DNA of 64,000 bases from Robiginitalea biformata HTCC2501 (GTDB taxonomy: Bacteria > Bacteroidota > Bacteroidia > Flavobacteriales > Flavobacteriaceae), in the NCBI RefSeq assembly GCF_000024125.1, contig NC_013222.1, positions 1,652,501-1,716,500 of the forward strand, given 5' to 3'. The position numbers and the translations under genes are program-made. This document shows, piece by piece, positions 49,410-60,000 of the stretch. Numbering within the stretch: position 1 is the stretch's first letter; each line of letters starts with the position of its first letter. Below the pieces are notes generated by a model, which saw only the letters and a program-made list of their open reading frames with translations, ran no database searches and was not told the DNA's origin.

Positions 49410-50588
49410 ATGGGGTCGAACGCATCGGAGCGCTACAGCCAGCGCGGGGTATCAGCCACCAAGGACGACGTCCACAAAGCAATTGCCAACGTGGATAAGG
49501 GATTGTTCCCCAAGGCATTCTGCAAGGTCGTGCCGGACTATCTGGGGGGCGACCCGGAGTATTGTATCGTGATGCATGCGGACGGGGCCGGGACCAAGTC
49601 CTCCCTGGCGTACATGTACTGGAAACGCACCGGCGACCTTTCCGTCTGGAAAGGGATTGCCCAGGATGCCCTGGTGATGAACCTGGACGACCTGCTATGC
49701 GTGGGCATTACCGATTCCATCCTGTTGAGCTCCACCATCGGCCGCAACGCCAACAAGATCCCCGGGGAGGTTATTGCCGCGATTATCCAGGGCACCGAGG
49801 AGCTGATTGCCGACCTCCGGGAATGGGGGGTGCACATCCACAGCACGGGGGGGGAAACCGCAGATGTGGGCGATTTGGTCCGGACGATCATCGTGGATTC
49901 CACCGTGACCGCCCGCGTGCGCCGCGACCGGATTATCGACAATGCCCGGATCTGCCCGGGGGATGTTATTGTCGCCCTGGCCTCCTTCGGGCAGGCCACC
50001 TATGAAAAAACCTATAACGGCGGGATGGGCAGCAATGGCCTTACTTCGGCCCGCCACGACGTTTTCCACCGCGACCTCGCCGGGGAATTTCCCGAGAGCT
50101 TTGACCCCGAAGTGCCTGAAGACCTGGTGTACAGCGGCAGTGTCGGGCTGCAGGACCCGGTGGAAGGGGTGCCCCTGGACGCCGGAAAACTCGTGCTGTC
50201 TCCCACCCGCACCTATGCCCCTGTAGTTGCGAAAATCCTGGAGAAATACGGCCCGGAGGAACTCCACGGAATGGTGCACTGCAGTGGCGGTGCCCAGACT
50301 AAAATCCTGCATTTCATCGACGGGCTGCATGTTGTCAAAGACAACCTTTTTCCGGTCCCCCCCTTGTTTGATCTCATCCAACGGGAATCCGGTACGGGGT
50401 GGCGGGAAATGTACCAGGTGTTCAACTGCGGCCACCGGCTGGAATTCTATGTGCCGGAAACCTGTGCACAGGACCTGATCGATATCGCCTCGACCTTTGG
50501 GATCGAAGGCCGTATCATCGGCCGTGTGGAAGAATACGACCGCCCGAAACTCACCATCCGCAGCGATAAGGGACACTTCGAATATTAG
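49410..50588 (+). CDS. purM: Phosphoribosylformylglycinamidine cyclo-ligase (AIR synthetase)
   Basis: The enzyme closes the imidazole ring (FGAM to AIR, using ATP) in purine synthesis. The 392-residue protein begins SERYSQRGVSATKDDVHKAI. It contains HADGAGTKSSLAYMYW, ALVMNLDDLLCVG, STGGETADVGDLV and NGGMGSNGLTSARH, all typical of the AIRS/PurM fold; the C-terminus includes MVHCSGGAQTK. The length is greater than that of E. coli PurM, as usual for the Bacteroidota form. It stands apart from other purine genes here (purU is at the far end). Confidence 0.9.
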   Translation: MGSNASERYSQRGVSATKDDVHKAIANVDKGLFPKAFCKVVPDYLGGDPEYCIVMHADGAGTKSSLAYMYWKRTGDLSVWKGIAQDALVMNLDDLLCVGITDSILLSSTIGRNANKIPGEVIAAIIQGTEELIADLREWGVHIHSTGGETADVGDLVRTIIVDSTVTARVRRDRIIDNARICPGDVIVALASFGQATYEKTYNGGMGSNGLTSARHDVFHRDLAGEFPESFDPEVPEDLVYSGSVGLQDPVEGVPLDAGKLVLSPTRTYAPVVAKILEKYGPEELHGMVHCSGGAQTKILHFIDGLHVVKDNLFPVPPLFDLIQRESGTGWREMYQVFNCGHRLEFYVPETCAQDLIDIASTFGIEGRIIGRVEEYDRPKLTIRSDKGHFEY

Positions 50589-50648
50589 GCATACGAATTT
50601 TCTGATAAAACCGTTCTGGTAGGAGGGGATTGCCTAATTGCTAATTAC

Positions 50649-51077
50649 ATGGAGAGAAAAGAATTTTTAAGGACGCTGGGAGCCGGTGCCGCCTTTGCCG
50701 TGGCGTTTCCCTGCGTACAGGGATGTACCAAGGGGCCCGGCCTGGAAACCGAGCCGGTACCCACCGGGGTGGATTTCACCATCGACCTGAGCGGCCCGGA
50801 CGGGGATGCGCTCTCGGGCAACGGCGATTTCATCATACGTAACTATGTGGTGATTGCCCGAAACCTTGCCGGAGATTTTGTCGCCGCCAGCCAGGTTTGC
50901 AGCCACCAGCAGACCCCCGAAGTCCGCTTTGTCGAAAGCCAGGGCGGTATTTTCCAGTGTGCAACCCACGGCTCGCAATTTGCCCAGGACGGGACGCCTC
51001 TGAACAGCGTAACCAGCAACCCGCTGAAGATTTTCCAGACTGCGTTAAACGGGGACCAGTTGCGGGTCTTTGAATAA
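50649..51077 (+). CDS. Small exported Rieske [2Fe-2S] protein
   Basis: The 142-residue protein starts MERKEFLRTLGAGAAFAVAF, a Tat-like or lipoprotein export signal with a possible lipobox VQGC. The Rieske ligands are C84-x-H86 and C104-x2-H107 (QVCSHQQ, QCATHGSQF), followed by the NPLKIF segment that closes the fold. It should carry electrons at the periplasmic face. It lies 113 bases before apbE on the same strand. No cytochrome b partner is present, so its redox partner is unknown. Confidence 0.9.
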   Translation: MERKEFLRTLGAGAAFAVAFPCVQGCTKGPGLETEPVPTGVDFTIDLSGPDGDALSGNGDFIIRNYVVIARNLAGDFVAASQVCSHQQTPEVRFVESQGGIFQCATHGSQFAQDGTPLNSVTSNPLKIFQTALNGDQLRVFE

Positions 51078-51190
51078 CCCGGCCAATCAGACCGGCCCCG
51101 GGGAGCGTATACCCCCCGGCCCACTGAGCCACCCCGTCTCCGGGGGTTTATCGGGCTCCGGGCTGCGGGACGGACTTCACCGCCTTTGAA

Positions 51191-52201
51191 TTGCTTAAAC
51201 CGAGATATGTGAGATCAGCTGCCTTGTTGCTCTATTTATTCGCCCTCCCGGGGGTATGGGGGCAACAGGACCCTTTGGTGACCGTCCGCAGGACGGAGCG
51301 CCTTTTGGGGACCGAGGTAACCGTAACGGTTACAGCGGAAAACGAGGAAATCGGGTTTATCCATATCGAAGAGGCGCTTTCCGAAATGCGGCAGGTGGCG
51401 GGCTGGATATCCAGCCGGGATCCCGTATCCGTAACCCATGCGATCAATGCCAATGCGGGCCTGCAGCCTGTAAGCGTGCCCCGCGAGATTTATAGTTTGC
51501 TGGAGCGGGCGATACAGATCTCCGAGCTGACTTCCGGCGCCTTCGATATCACCGATGCTGCCCTGGATACCCTTTGGCGTTTTGACGGGTCCATGGCGCA
51601 AATCCCGGGTGCGGAAGATGTGGCCGGGGTTTTGCCGTTGGTGGGGTATCGGAACCTCGTATTGGATGCCGGGAACCGGACCGCCTACCTGCCGGAAAAA
51701 GGGATGAAGATCAACCTGGACGCCATTGGCCGGGGGTATGCCGTAGACCGGGCCAAGGACCGGATGCTCGATAAACAGGTGCCCGGGGGCACCATCCAGG
51801 CGGGAGGCGACCTGTCGGCGTGGGGTACCCGGGGGTCGGGCGATAAATGGTTGCTCGGAATATCGGACCCGATCAATATCGGCCAAATCCTCCGGTGGGT
51901 GCCGCTTATTGAATCCTCCGTATCCATCGTCCGTACGGATGCCCAGTTTGTACGGAGCGGCGATCGCACCTACGGGTACATCATGGATCCGCACACCGGC
52001 TTTCCGGCAGAAGGGGTGGCGCAGGCTACGGTGTTGGCTCGAAACGCAGAACTGAGCAGTGCCCTTGCCCACGCGCTTTGCGTCCTGGGGCCGGAAAACG
52101 GGATCCGCCTGATCGAATACCTGGGGGATACCGAGGCCGTGATCGTGGACGATGCGGGGATCATGTACTGGACCAGCGGCCTGTCGCTGAGCCGCGAGTA
52201 G
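51191..52201 (+). CDS. apbE: FAD:protein FMN transferase
   Basis: The exported enzyme attaches FMN covalently to Thr or Ser in proteins such as Rnf/Nqr subunits. The 336-residue protein has a signal peptide (LLYLFALPGVWGQ) and ApbE motifs: FDITDAALDTLWRF, INLDAIGRGYAVDRA, IQAGGDLSAWG and the metal/FAD site YIMDPHTGFPAEG. No ATG fits; TTG 51191 or GTG 51209 is the start. It follows the Rieske gene and precedes prfA by 84 bases. Confidence 0.92.
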   Translation: MLKPRYVRSAALLLYLFALPGVWGQQDPLVTVRRTERLLGTEVTVTVTAENEEIGFIHIEEALSEMRQVAGWISSRDPVSVTHAINANAGLQPVSVPREIYSLLERAIQISELTSGAFDITDAALDTLWRFDGSMAQIPGAEDVAGVLPLVGYRNLVLDAGNRTAYLPEKGMKINLDAIGRGYAVDRAKDRMLDKQVPGGTIQAGGDLSAWGTRGSGDKWLLGISDPINIGQILRWVPLIESSVSIVRTDAQFVRSGDRTYGYIMDPHTGFPAEGVAQATVLARNAELSSALAHALCVLGPENGIRLIEYLGDTEAVIVDDAGIMYWTSGLSLSRE

Positions 52202-52285
52202 CCTGGCCGGGGGCGGTGAGGGCACTGCAGATCCCCCCGAAAATCTCCCTAAAAATCGTAACTTCGCAGGGAATCCCAACAGCCC

Positions 52286-53362
52286 ATGCTCGATAAACTG
52301 AATATTGTAAAGCAACGCTTTGACGAGGTCTCCGACCTGATCATCCAACCGGACATTATCGCCGACCAAAAGCGGTACATCCAGTTGAACAAGGAATACA
52401 AGGATTTAAAGGAGATCGTGGATATGCGAGAGAAGTATATCCAATTGCAAAATCGCATCTCGGAAGCTGAGGAGATCCTCTCCGACGGGAGCGACCCGGA
52501 AATGGCCGAGATGGCCAAACTCCAGCTCGAGGAGGCCCGGGAGGCGATACCCCCGCTGGAGGACGCCATCAAGATGAAGCTGATCCCCAAAGACCCTGAG
52601 GATGCCAAGGACGTTGTTATGGAAATTCGCGCCGGTACCGGGGGGGACGAGGCGAGCATTTTTGCCGGAGACCTCTTCCGGATGTACACGAAATACTGCG
52701 AGTCCAGGGGTTGGAAAACCAACGTTATCGACCTGAGTGAGGGGACCAGCGGCGGATTCAAGGAAATCCATTTTGAAGTGAGCGGGGAGGATGTTTACGG
52801 CACGCTGAAATTCGAAGCCGGCGTCCACCGGGTACAGCGCGTCCCCCAGACCGAGACCCAGGGCCGGGTGCACACGAGTGCGGCCACGGTAATGGTCCTG
52901 CCCGAAGCCGAGGATTTTGACGTGCAGATCGACCCGAAGGACGTCCGCATCGATTACTTCTGTTCCTCTGGCCCCGGGGGGCAATCCGTGAACACCACCT
53001 ATTCCGCCGTACGGCTGACACACGTCCCCACGGGGATCGTGGCCCAGTGCCAGGACGAAAAATCCCAGCATAAAAACAAGGACAAGGCTTTTAAGGTATT
53101 GCGCTCCAGGCTCTACGACATGGAACTGGCCAAGAAACAGGAAGAGGACGCCGCTAAGCGGAATTCCCAGGTGAGCAGCGGGGACCGGTCGGCAAAGATC
53201 CGTACCTATAACTACCCCCAGGGGCGCGTAACGGATCACCGAATCGGCCTCACGCTCTACGACCTGCAGAATATCATCAACGGGGACATCCAGAAAATAA
53301 TCGACGAGCTCATGCTGGTGGAGAACACCGAAAAGCTCCGGGAGGCCTCCGAAATTCTGTAG
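52286..53362 (+). CDS. prfA: Peptide chain release factor 1
   Basis: RF1 reads UAA and UAG in the ribosomal A site and triggers peptide release. The 358-residue protein has the usual length. The catalytic GGQ is in [19 protein letters not shown], whose Gln is normally methylated by PrmC. The codon-recognition region is intact ([22 protein letters not shown]), and the final segments [14 protein letters not shown] are canonical. A -7-like TAACTTCG lies just upstream. pyrF follows after 71 bases. Confidence 0.97.
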   Translation: MLDKLNIVKQRFDEVSDLIIQPDIIADQKRYIQLNKEYKDLKEIVDMREKYIQLQNRISEAEEILSDGSDPEMAEMAKLQLEEAREAIPPLEDAIKMKLIPKDPEDAKDVVMEIRAGTGGDEASIFAGDLFRMYTKYCESRGWKTNVIDLSEGTSGGFKEIHFEVSGEDVYGTLKFEAGVHRVQRVPQTETQGRVHTSAATVMVLPEAEDFDVQIDPKDVRIDYFCSSGPGGQSVNTTYSAVRLTHVPTGIVAQCQDEKSQHKNKDKAFKVLRSRLYDMELAKKQEEDAAKRNSQVSSGDRSAKIRTYNYPQGRVTDHRIGLTLYDLQNIINGDIQKIIDELMLVENTEKLREASEIL

Positions 53363-53433
53363 GGCGGCAACCCCCACAGACAAACCGGCCAACTCCCCCC
53401 GATGAGTAAAGACCAATCGACCAAATTCCAACG

Positions 53434-54252
53434 ATGACCACAGAACAGCTAACCAGCCACATCCGGGAGAAACAGTCCTTTCTCTGTGTGGGCCTGGACA
53501 CCGATTTGGACAAGATCCCGCGGCACCTCCTCCAGGAAGAAGACCCGATCTTTGCCTTCAACAAAGCCATTATCGACGCCACCCGCGATTACTGCGTTGC
53601 CTATAAGCCGAATACTGCCTTTTACGAGGCCTATGGGGCCCGCGGATGGCAGTCGCTGGAGCGGACCATCGGGTACCTGAATGCCACCTGTCCGGAGCAT
53701 TTTACCATTGCGGATGCCAAGCGAGGGGATATCGGGAATACCTCCACGCGGTATGCGAAGGCGTTTTACGAAGAAATGGATTTTGACGCCCTCACCGTGG
53801 CCCCGTATATGGGCCGGGATTCGGTGGAGCCCTTCCTGGCATTCGAGGATAAATTTGTGATTTTGCTGGCCCTTACGTCCAACCCGGGTGCCTTTGACTT
53901 CCAGACGGGGACATTCGGCGGCGAAGCCCTGTATGAAAAGGTGTTATCTGCCAGCCTCGAATATGCGGGTTCCGAACGCCTGATGTTTGTGGTAGGTGCT
54001 ACCAAAGCCGAGTACCTGGCAGCCATCCGCAAGCGGGTGCCGGATCATTTCCTGCTGATACCGGGGGTGGGCGCCCAGGGCGGGAGCCTTGAAGATGTCT
54101 GCAAATATGGGATGAACGGGCAGGTGGGCCTGCTGGTGAATTCCTCCAGGGGGATTATCTATGCGGGGAACGGGCCGGATTTTGCGGAACGCGCTGCGGA
54201 GCAGGCTGCGTCCATAAGGGAGCAGATGGCAAAAATTCTCGCCGGGGACTGA
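53434..54252 (+). CDS. pyrF: Orotidine 5-phosphate decarboxylase, type 2
   Basis: The enzyme converts OMP to UMP in pyrimidine synthesis. The 272-residue length marks the long type-2 group. Catalytic residues are in [15 protein letters not shown] (Asp-x-Lys-x2-Asp). Substrate binding is supported by [12 protein letters not shown] at the start, [12 protein letters not shown] and [12 protein letters not shown]. It is in the same orientation as prfA, probably in one transcript. Confidence 0.96.
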   Translation: MTTEQLTSHIREKQSFLCVGLDTDLDKIPRHLLQEEDPIFAFNKAIIDATRDYCVAYKPNTAFYEAYGARGWQSLERTIGYLNATCPEHFTIADAKRGDIGNTSTRYAKAFYEEMDFDALTVAPYMGRDSVEPFLAFEDKFVILLALTSNPGAFDFQTGTFGGEALYEKVLSASLEYAGSERLMFVVGATKAEYLAAIRKRVPDHFLLIPGVGAQGGSLEDVCKYGMNGQVGLLVNSSRGIIYAGNGPDFAERAAEQAASIREQMAKILAGD

Positions 54253-54286
54253 CCCCTGCGGATTGCCGGTATGAGAAGCGGGAAGC

Positions 54287-54487
54287 TCAGATAAGGCTCT
54301 GCAGCATCCGCTGGATCTTCTTCGCTTTCAGTTCAAAGAATTCCCGGAGGTTCGCATCCGACTGGGCCGCTTCGGCCGCCTTGCGGACAAAATTATTGTA
54401 CTGGTATTCCAACATGTGGATGCCCTGGTGGTCTTCTGCCACAGGGGTGATTGCGCCTACTTTGCAATATTGATTTTCCATAGCCAT
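54287..54487 (-). CDS. Conserved hypothetical small protein, 66 aa
   Basis: This frame encodes a charged, helical protein with a start ENQYCKVGAITPVAEDHQG and a C-terminal helix ELKAKKIQRMLQSLI. It has no signal peptide or membrane segment. Codon use is like the neighbours and a start codon is well placed. The phrase GAITPVAEDHQG looks conserved, but I cannot name the family. Function unknown. No gene is seen in the 231 bases between its start and the next gene. Confidence 0.7.
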   Translation of the reverse strand: MAMENQYCKVGAITPVAEDHQGIHMLEYQYNNFVRKAAEAAQSDANLREFFELKAKKIQRMLQSLI

Positions 54488-54718
54488 CAGTTTCTTTCAA
54501 ATATACGGTGAAATCCGGCGCATGGATTTCGGGCTTAGGAGGTATTTAACTATTAATCAGGTCATTTGTCTATTTTTTAACGTTCACCTATCGATTTATT
54601 CACAAAACGGGGCCGTTCCGGCCGATTTCGGGAATCGCCCGTACGGAATGGGCCCTGCCGGTTGGACTTCACCGGGGGCTCTGCGGGTTTTGTATCTTTA
54701 GGGAAAGCGCGATATATT

Positions 54719-55249
54719 ATGAAAGGAATCCGAATAACTGTTGGATGTTTTTTAATGGCCCTGATGCCCCTGGTAACCGCCCGGGGACAGGAGAACCCAC
54801 CTGACTCTTCCTGCAATTGCTGCACCGAGATGCACCGTGCCTTCGATTTCTGGATCGGGGAGTGGGAGGTAACCGGACCGGACGGATCCGTTTTGGGGAC
54901 CAACCGGATCGAGAGAATACAGGGGGGGTGCGTATTGCAGGAGCACTGGGAAACCGCCGGGAATGGCACAACCGGAACCAGCCTGAATTACTACAACTCC
55001 GGGGATGAGGCCTGGGAACAGCTTTGGGTCGATAATTCCGGGTATGTGCTCAAACTGCGCGGCGGGCCGGAGGATGGCGCCATGGTGCTGGCTTCCGAAC
55101 CCGTCCGGCTCTCTTCCGGCAAAGACCGGGTCAACCGGATTACCTGGACGCCCCGGGAGGACGGAACCGTCCGGCAGCACTGGCAAGTGTTGGAAGGCGG
55201 GGAGGTCGTGCAGACGCTTTTTGACGGGATTTACCGTCGAGCAGAATAA
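54719..55249 (+). CDS. Secreted DUF1579-like protein
   Basis: The 176-residue protein has a signal peptide (VGCFLMALMPLVTARGQ) and a calycin-like beta-strand pattern beginning FDFWIGEWEVTGPDGS, as in DUF1579-type proteins; repeated W and R/Q-W strands end at LFDGIYRR. The Cys cluster CNCCTEM lies just after the signal. A -7-like TATCTTTA sits about 20 bases before the ATG. Function unknown; possibly ligand binding outside the cytoplasm. Confidence 0.8.
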   Translation: MKGIRITVGCFLMALMPLVTARGQENPPDSSCNCCTEMHRAFDFWIGEWEVTGPDGSVLGTNRIERIQGGCVLQEHWETAGNGTTGTSLNYYNSGDEAWEQLWVDNSGYVLKLRGGPEDGAMVLASEPVRLSSGKDRVNRITWTPREDGTVRQHWQVLEGGEVVQTLFDGIYRRAE

Positions 55250-55530
55250 GCAGGGCTGCCGTTTAAGGGGGGTGCAGTTTAAGGATGGCAGTTCCAATAA
55301 TAAAATGGCGGCCCCGAGTGTCAGATAGCTAATTCAAATACTACACTAAAAAATGAGACAGAAATGTTTTTAGGGAGTATGGACCTCGGAGCCGCCAGGC
55401 TTTATATGTTTTAAACTACTTCAAAGAAAGCCCGGATCTTTCTGTTTCCGGGTAATACTTATAAACCTTTACCCATCCGACCTATTTTTACGCCGGGTTT
55501 ACAATGGCCCGGATATACAATGGCCGGGAT
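55250..55530. other. Intergenic region with copy A of the Sus-region element
   Basis: No gene is supported between the DUF1579-like gene and the terminator of the SusCD operon. From 55451 to 55494 lies an element that matches the one in front of the SusC gene: GGTAAT-n-CTTATAAAC-n-TTTAC followed 14 bases later by TTTACGCC (20 of 22 fixed positions match in the first part). Two short direct repeats with ACAATGGCC lie at about 55501-55525. Confidence 0.55.
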
Positions 55531-55561
55531 AAAAGAAATCCGCGCAAAAAAGCGCGGATTT
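55531..55561 (-). terminator. Rho-independent terminator of the SusC-SusD operon
   Basis: AAATCCGCGC / GCGCGGATTT form a 10-bp perfect stem with an A6 loop, followed on the minus strand by CTTTTAT. It is 42 bases after the SusD gene stop. Confidence 0.8.
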
Positions 55562-55602
55562 CCCGGTTGACGCAACGGACAACCGCGTTGGAATAACCAG
55601 AA

Positions 55603-57012
55603 TCAGAAATTACCTGGGTTTTGGGTGATATTCGGATTGTTTGTGGTTTCATCCTCAACAATCGGGAAAATCACCTTATTTGCCCCGGGCTCGGACTCGG
55701 GGCCTCCCCCGGGACGCAGATTCCGGTTATTGCGCAACAGATCCATCCGACGATGCCCTTCAAAGCACAGTTCCTTCCGCCGCTCGTTCAGGATGGCGTC
55801 CAGGTCTACGGTCCCCAGCGGCCCGAGGCCCGCCCGGTCGCGCAACAGGTTGATATCCTCCAGGGGGGTTGCCCCGATGGAGGTCCCGCCCCGCAGGTTC
55901 GCTTCGGCCCGGATCAGGTACATCTCCGTGATGCGCAGGACCATGCCGTCCGAGGCGTTGTTAACCACGTCCGGATATTTCAGCGTAAAAAAGGTGTCAT
56001 TGCCCCCGGCATCGGTAGCCGCCTGCGACAGCGTGGTAAACCGGAGATCCCCGGGCTCCGCTGCAAAGGCGTCCAGCAAATCCTGGCTGAAGGGGGCGTC
56101 ACCCCGCCCGCCGGGAGCCGGGTTGTAAAAGTTCACGTACACTTCGTCCGACCCGGCGGCCTCCTGCGGCCCGTCCGTCGGGGTGTTTACCACCACAAAA
56201 ATATGCTCCGAAGATCCCGGGTTGTCGTCGTAGAAGTCATAGGTGCCTGCCAGGGCGTAGTTCCCCGAGCCGATCACCTGGTTGGCCATCTCGGCCGCCT
56301 GGGACCATTGTTCCCGGTAGAGATAGAGCCGCGCCAGCAGCGCCATGGCGGCTCCGGATTCCGCCCGCACCCCGTTTTCGGCCGGGAGGTCCGGGATGGC
56401 CTCTAGCAGGTCCTGTTCAATCTGGGCGTGGACTTCATTCACCGAAGACCGCTCCAGCTGGAAGGCTGAAATATCCCCGCCTTCGAACGGCTGGAGTACC
56501 AGGGGGACCCCCAGGTTGCTTCCCTGTGCAAACTGGTAGGGCTGGGCAAACAGGTTCACCAGTTTCAGATAGGTTACCGCCCGCAGGAATTTGGCTTCGG
56601 CCACAAACTGCGCTTTTGTGGCCTCGTCAAGCCCGGTAATATCCGTCACGGGCGGCAGGTTTTGAATCACGTTGTTGGCGGCCCCGATCAGTTCATACCC
56701 GTCCAGCCAGATATTGTCGATAGAGGTGTTGGTGGCCAGGGTCTGGAACTCGTCGATTTCCTGTAGAGAGGGGAAACTTCCGACGAAGTTGACGTCGTCC
56801 GCCATAAAATCCCCCATCAACTGGGCCATCCCGTTGAGGTCCCCGCTCTGGTTTTTGCTGTAGATCCCTACAACCGTTCCGTTGATAGTGGCCAGGCTGT
56901 TGAATACGGTATTGGAGGCTACCTGGTCCTCAGGCACCACATCCAGCCGGTCTTCACAACTGAAGAGCAGGCCGATTCCGAGTAGTAATGCGAGTATCTT
57001 GATAGATTTCAT
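55603..57012 (-). CDS. SusD/RagB family nutrient-binding outer-membrane lipoprotein
   Basis: The 469-residue protein has a lipoprotein signal with lipid Cys at 19 (GLLFSCEDRLD). The SusD pattern of TPR helices is seen (AKAQFVAEAKFLRAVTYLKL, AAMALLARLYLYREQWSQAAE). The C-terminal signature reads MYLIRAEANLR ... NLLRDRAGL ... ILNERRKELCFEGHRRMDLLR. It sits on the cell surface as the lid of the SusC-like transporter and binds a glycan or other polymer. It follows the SusC gene by 11 bases. Confidence 0.95.
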   Translation of the reverse strand: MKSIKILALLLGIGLLFSCEDRLDVVPEDQVASNTVFNSLATINGTVVGIYSKNQSGDLNGMAQLMGDFMADDVNFVGSFPSLQEIDEFQTLATNTSIDNIWLDGYELIGAANNVIQNLPPVTDITGLDEATKAQFVAEAKFLRAVTYLKLVNLFAQPYQFAQGSNLGVPLVLQPFEGGDISAFQLERSSVNEVHAQIEQDLLEAIPDLPAENGVRAESGAAMALLARLYLYREQWSQAAEMANQVIGSGNYALAGTYDFYDDNPGSSEHIFVVVNTPTDGPQEAAGSDEVYVNFYNPAPGGRGDAPFSQDLLDAFAAEPGDLRFTTLSQAATDAGGNDTFFTLKYPDVVNNASDGMVLRITEMYLIRAEANLRGGTSIGATPLEDINLLRDRAGLGPLGTVDLDAILNERRKELCFEGHRRMDLLRNNRNLRPGGGPESEPGANKVIFPIVEDETTNNPNITQNPGNF

Positions 57013-57023
57013 AGTATGTTTTT

Positions 57024-60000
57024 TTAGAATTGAAGTCTTGCGCCGAACAAATAGGATTTGGACTGGGGCGCTGTAAAGAAGGATTCTCCCTGGAAAAGCG
57101 GGTCGATATCGTCCGTCACCTCCGGGTCAATCCCTTCGAGTTCGTCTCCCTTGATGGTGAACAGGTTGGTGCCCGTGAAGTAGAACCGGACCCCGCTGAA
57201 GATATTTCCGATCTGGTCCAGCGCCCGTTGCGGCAGGTTGTACCCCAGGGTAATGTTCTTGAGCCGCAGGTAGGAGCCGTCCAGTTGCTGCTGGGACGAC
57301 CGCTGGTTGAACAGGTTGAATGTCGGGCTTGTCGGGCTCGGCAGGTAGGCGTTGTCGCCGGGTTCCCGCCAGAAATTCAGGTTTTGCCGCCGGATGTTTA
57401 CAATCCCCCCGATGGCGTCGTTCCCATCTGCAAACCGCAGGCCGTCGATGACGATGTCGTTTCCGTAGGAATAGTTCATCAGTACAGACAGGTCGAAGTC
57501 AAAGAACCGGAAGGTATTCGTAATACCGCCCGAGAAGTCCGGTAGCGGGCTGCCTGTTACCACCCGGTCGTCCGTGCCCGGGGTGGTGGTGATATTGCCG
57601 TCGGCGTCCAGCCATTCGGCGTCCCCCGTCTGGGGGTTGACCCCCACATAGCGAATCAGGTAGAAATTGTTGAGGGATTCCCCTTCGATGGCGCGTTGGA
57701 TCGGGCCGTCGATGATCCGCCGGCCCTGGGGGTCGGTGGCGGCGTCTTCGTTCAACCTGAGTACCTGGTTGTCGATGGTAGCCAGGTTCAGGTTGGTCCG
57801 CCATTCAAAATCCTCCGTCCGCACATTGACCGTACTCAGTTCAAATTCCCACCCGCTGTTTTCCATTTCGCCGATATTCCGGCTGATGGTGGCAAACCCG
57901 GTCTGGGGAGGCAGCACCTGGTTCAACAGCAGGTCGCTGGTGGTTTTCTTGAAATAGGACACATTCAGGTTCAGGCGGCCGCCGAAAAGGGCGGATTTAA
58001 AACCGACGTCGATGGTCTCGCTCTCCTCCCATTTCAGGTCCGGGTTTTCGGGTTGGTTCGGGATGACTCCGGACTCGCCGTTGTAGTCGGCGATGGCCCC
58101 GGCGTTGAAGAGGCCCAGCGACGGGAAGGAGCCCAGCCGGTCGTTCCCCACCGTACCGATACTGGCCCGGAGGGAGAGGTAGTCGAGCCAGGTGGCGTCT
58201 TCCATGAAGTTTTCTGAGGAAAGGACCCAGCCGGCAGCGGCCGACCAGAAATACCCGTACCGGTTGTTTGCCCCGAATCGGGAGGACCCGTCCCGGCGGA
58301 TGGAACCTTCCACCAGGTATTTTCCGGCGTAGTCATAGGAGACGCGCGAAAAGAGCCCGTAAAGGCGGTTTGGGTTCCGGTCCCCGTTCAGGACGGTGGG
58401 GGTAGATCCGGACCCGAGGTTGCGCAGGTCGTCCGAGAGGAACCCGGTGGCTGAAACATTCGTCCGCGTGTTCAGGGTTTCCTCGTAATTGAGGCCCACC
58501 AGTGCGGTGAGGTTGTGCGATTCCCCGAAGGTATTCGCATAGGTCAGCGTCTGGTTGGTGAGCCAGCGGTCTTCGGCCACATTAATCTGCTGGGCCACGC
58601 CCCCGGGTGTATTGAATTCCGCGCTGCGGAGGAATTCTTCCAGTTCCAGTTTGTCGACTCCGAATTCCGCCCGGTAGGTCAGGTTCCTGAAGGGGGTGAT
58701 TTCCGCATAAAAATTCCCAATGGTCCGGAAGGTTTTCAGCTCGTCCGTATCCAATGCCACAATCGCGAAGATGTTCGGTATGAAGGACCCGGACTGGGCA
58801 AAATTCCCCTCGCTGTCATAGGCCTCCACCACCGGGCTTTGCAGGAAAGCCGTGGTAAAGGGGGCGAAGGTGTTGTTCTCAACCCCAACCCGGTTCAGCC
58901 GGTTATTCGTAATCCCGAGGTTCATCCCGGCAGTCAGCCACTCGGATACCTCGGTTTCCAGGTTGATCCGGGCACCAGCCCGCTGCTGGTCGTTCCCGAT
59001 GATAAACCCCTCGGCATCCTGGAAATCCAGGCCGATAAAATAAGTGGTGTTTTCCGTGCCGCCCCGGATGCCCAGGTTGTACCGCTGGGAAATGCCGGTC
59101 CGCTGTACCCCGGCGAGCCAGTCCGTGCCCCCGGACCCGATGGCCCCGAGGCCCAAATCCTCCGGTGTTACCTCAGTGCCCTGCTGGATGCTGGCCACCT
59201 CCGATTTAAACCGGCGGAATTCGTCGGCCGAGAGGATTTCCGGCACGTCTGTAGCCCGGGTGTATTGCGTGCTGATATCCAGGGTAACGGTTGCCTGCTG
59301 GTTTTTGCGGCCCTTCTTGGTGGTAATCAGGATGACGCCATTTGCACCCCGCGACCCGTAGATAGAGGTTGCCCCGGCATCCTTCAGGACGGTCAGGGAG
59401 GCGATGTCATTCGGGTTTACGTAAGAAAGCGGGTTAACGCCCGTATTCCCGCCGCGCTGCAGCGTGTTGGTCTCGGTGTCTGTAATGGGTACCCCGTCGA
59501 TCACAATGAGCGGCTGGCTCCCCGAGTTAATGGAATTGACCCCACGCACGCGGATGACCGAGGCCGACCCGAGCACCCCGGAGGAGTTGACGATCTGCGT
59601 ACCCGCCGATTGCCCCTGCAACAGCTGGTCGGCCGAGGTGACCTGCAGGTTCTCGATGGCTTCTTCCTTGACAATGCCGACATTCTGGATAATTTTCCGC
59701 TCTTCCTGGTTTCCGTAACCGATTACGACTACCTCCTCCAGGGCCTGGGCGTCCTCCTGCATGGTCACATTCATGACGCCGGATGCGCCAACCGTGCGGC
59801 GGACGGTCTGCTGACCCAGGTAGGAAAATACCAATACGTCGCCTTCCGCTGCGGCGATCTGGTAATTCCCGTCAAAGTCCGATTGGGTACCCCGGTCCGT
59901 GCCGTCCACCAGGATGTTGACCCCCGGGAGGGGGATGTTGTCCTGGTCCGTAATGGTACCGCTGATTGTTTTCTGGTCTTGTGCCTGCAGCTGGAAAAGG

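Noticed and set aside
47308..49518. 736-codon frame antisense to GSIII
   Set aside because: A shadow of high third-position G+C in the GSIII gene; no recognisable domain.
51236..52369. 377-codon frame antisense to apbE
   Set aside because: Antisense shadow of ApbE, whose motifs are intact.
52286..53362. Possible RF2-type frameshift
   Set aside because: The gene is a continuous 358-codon frame with RF1 features, so no programmed frameshift is involved.
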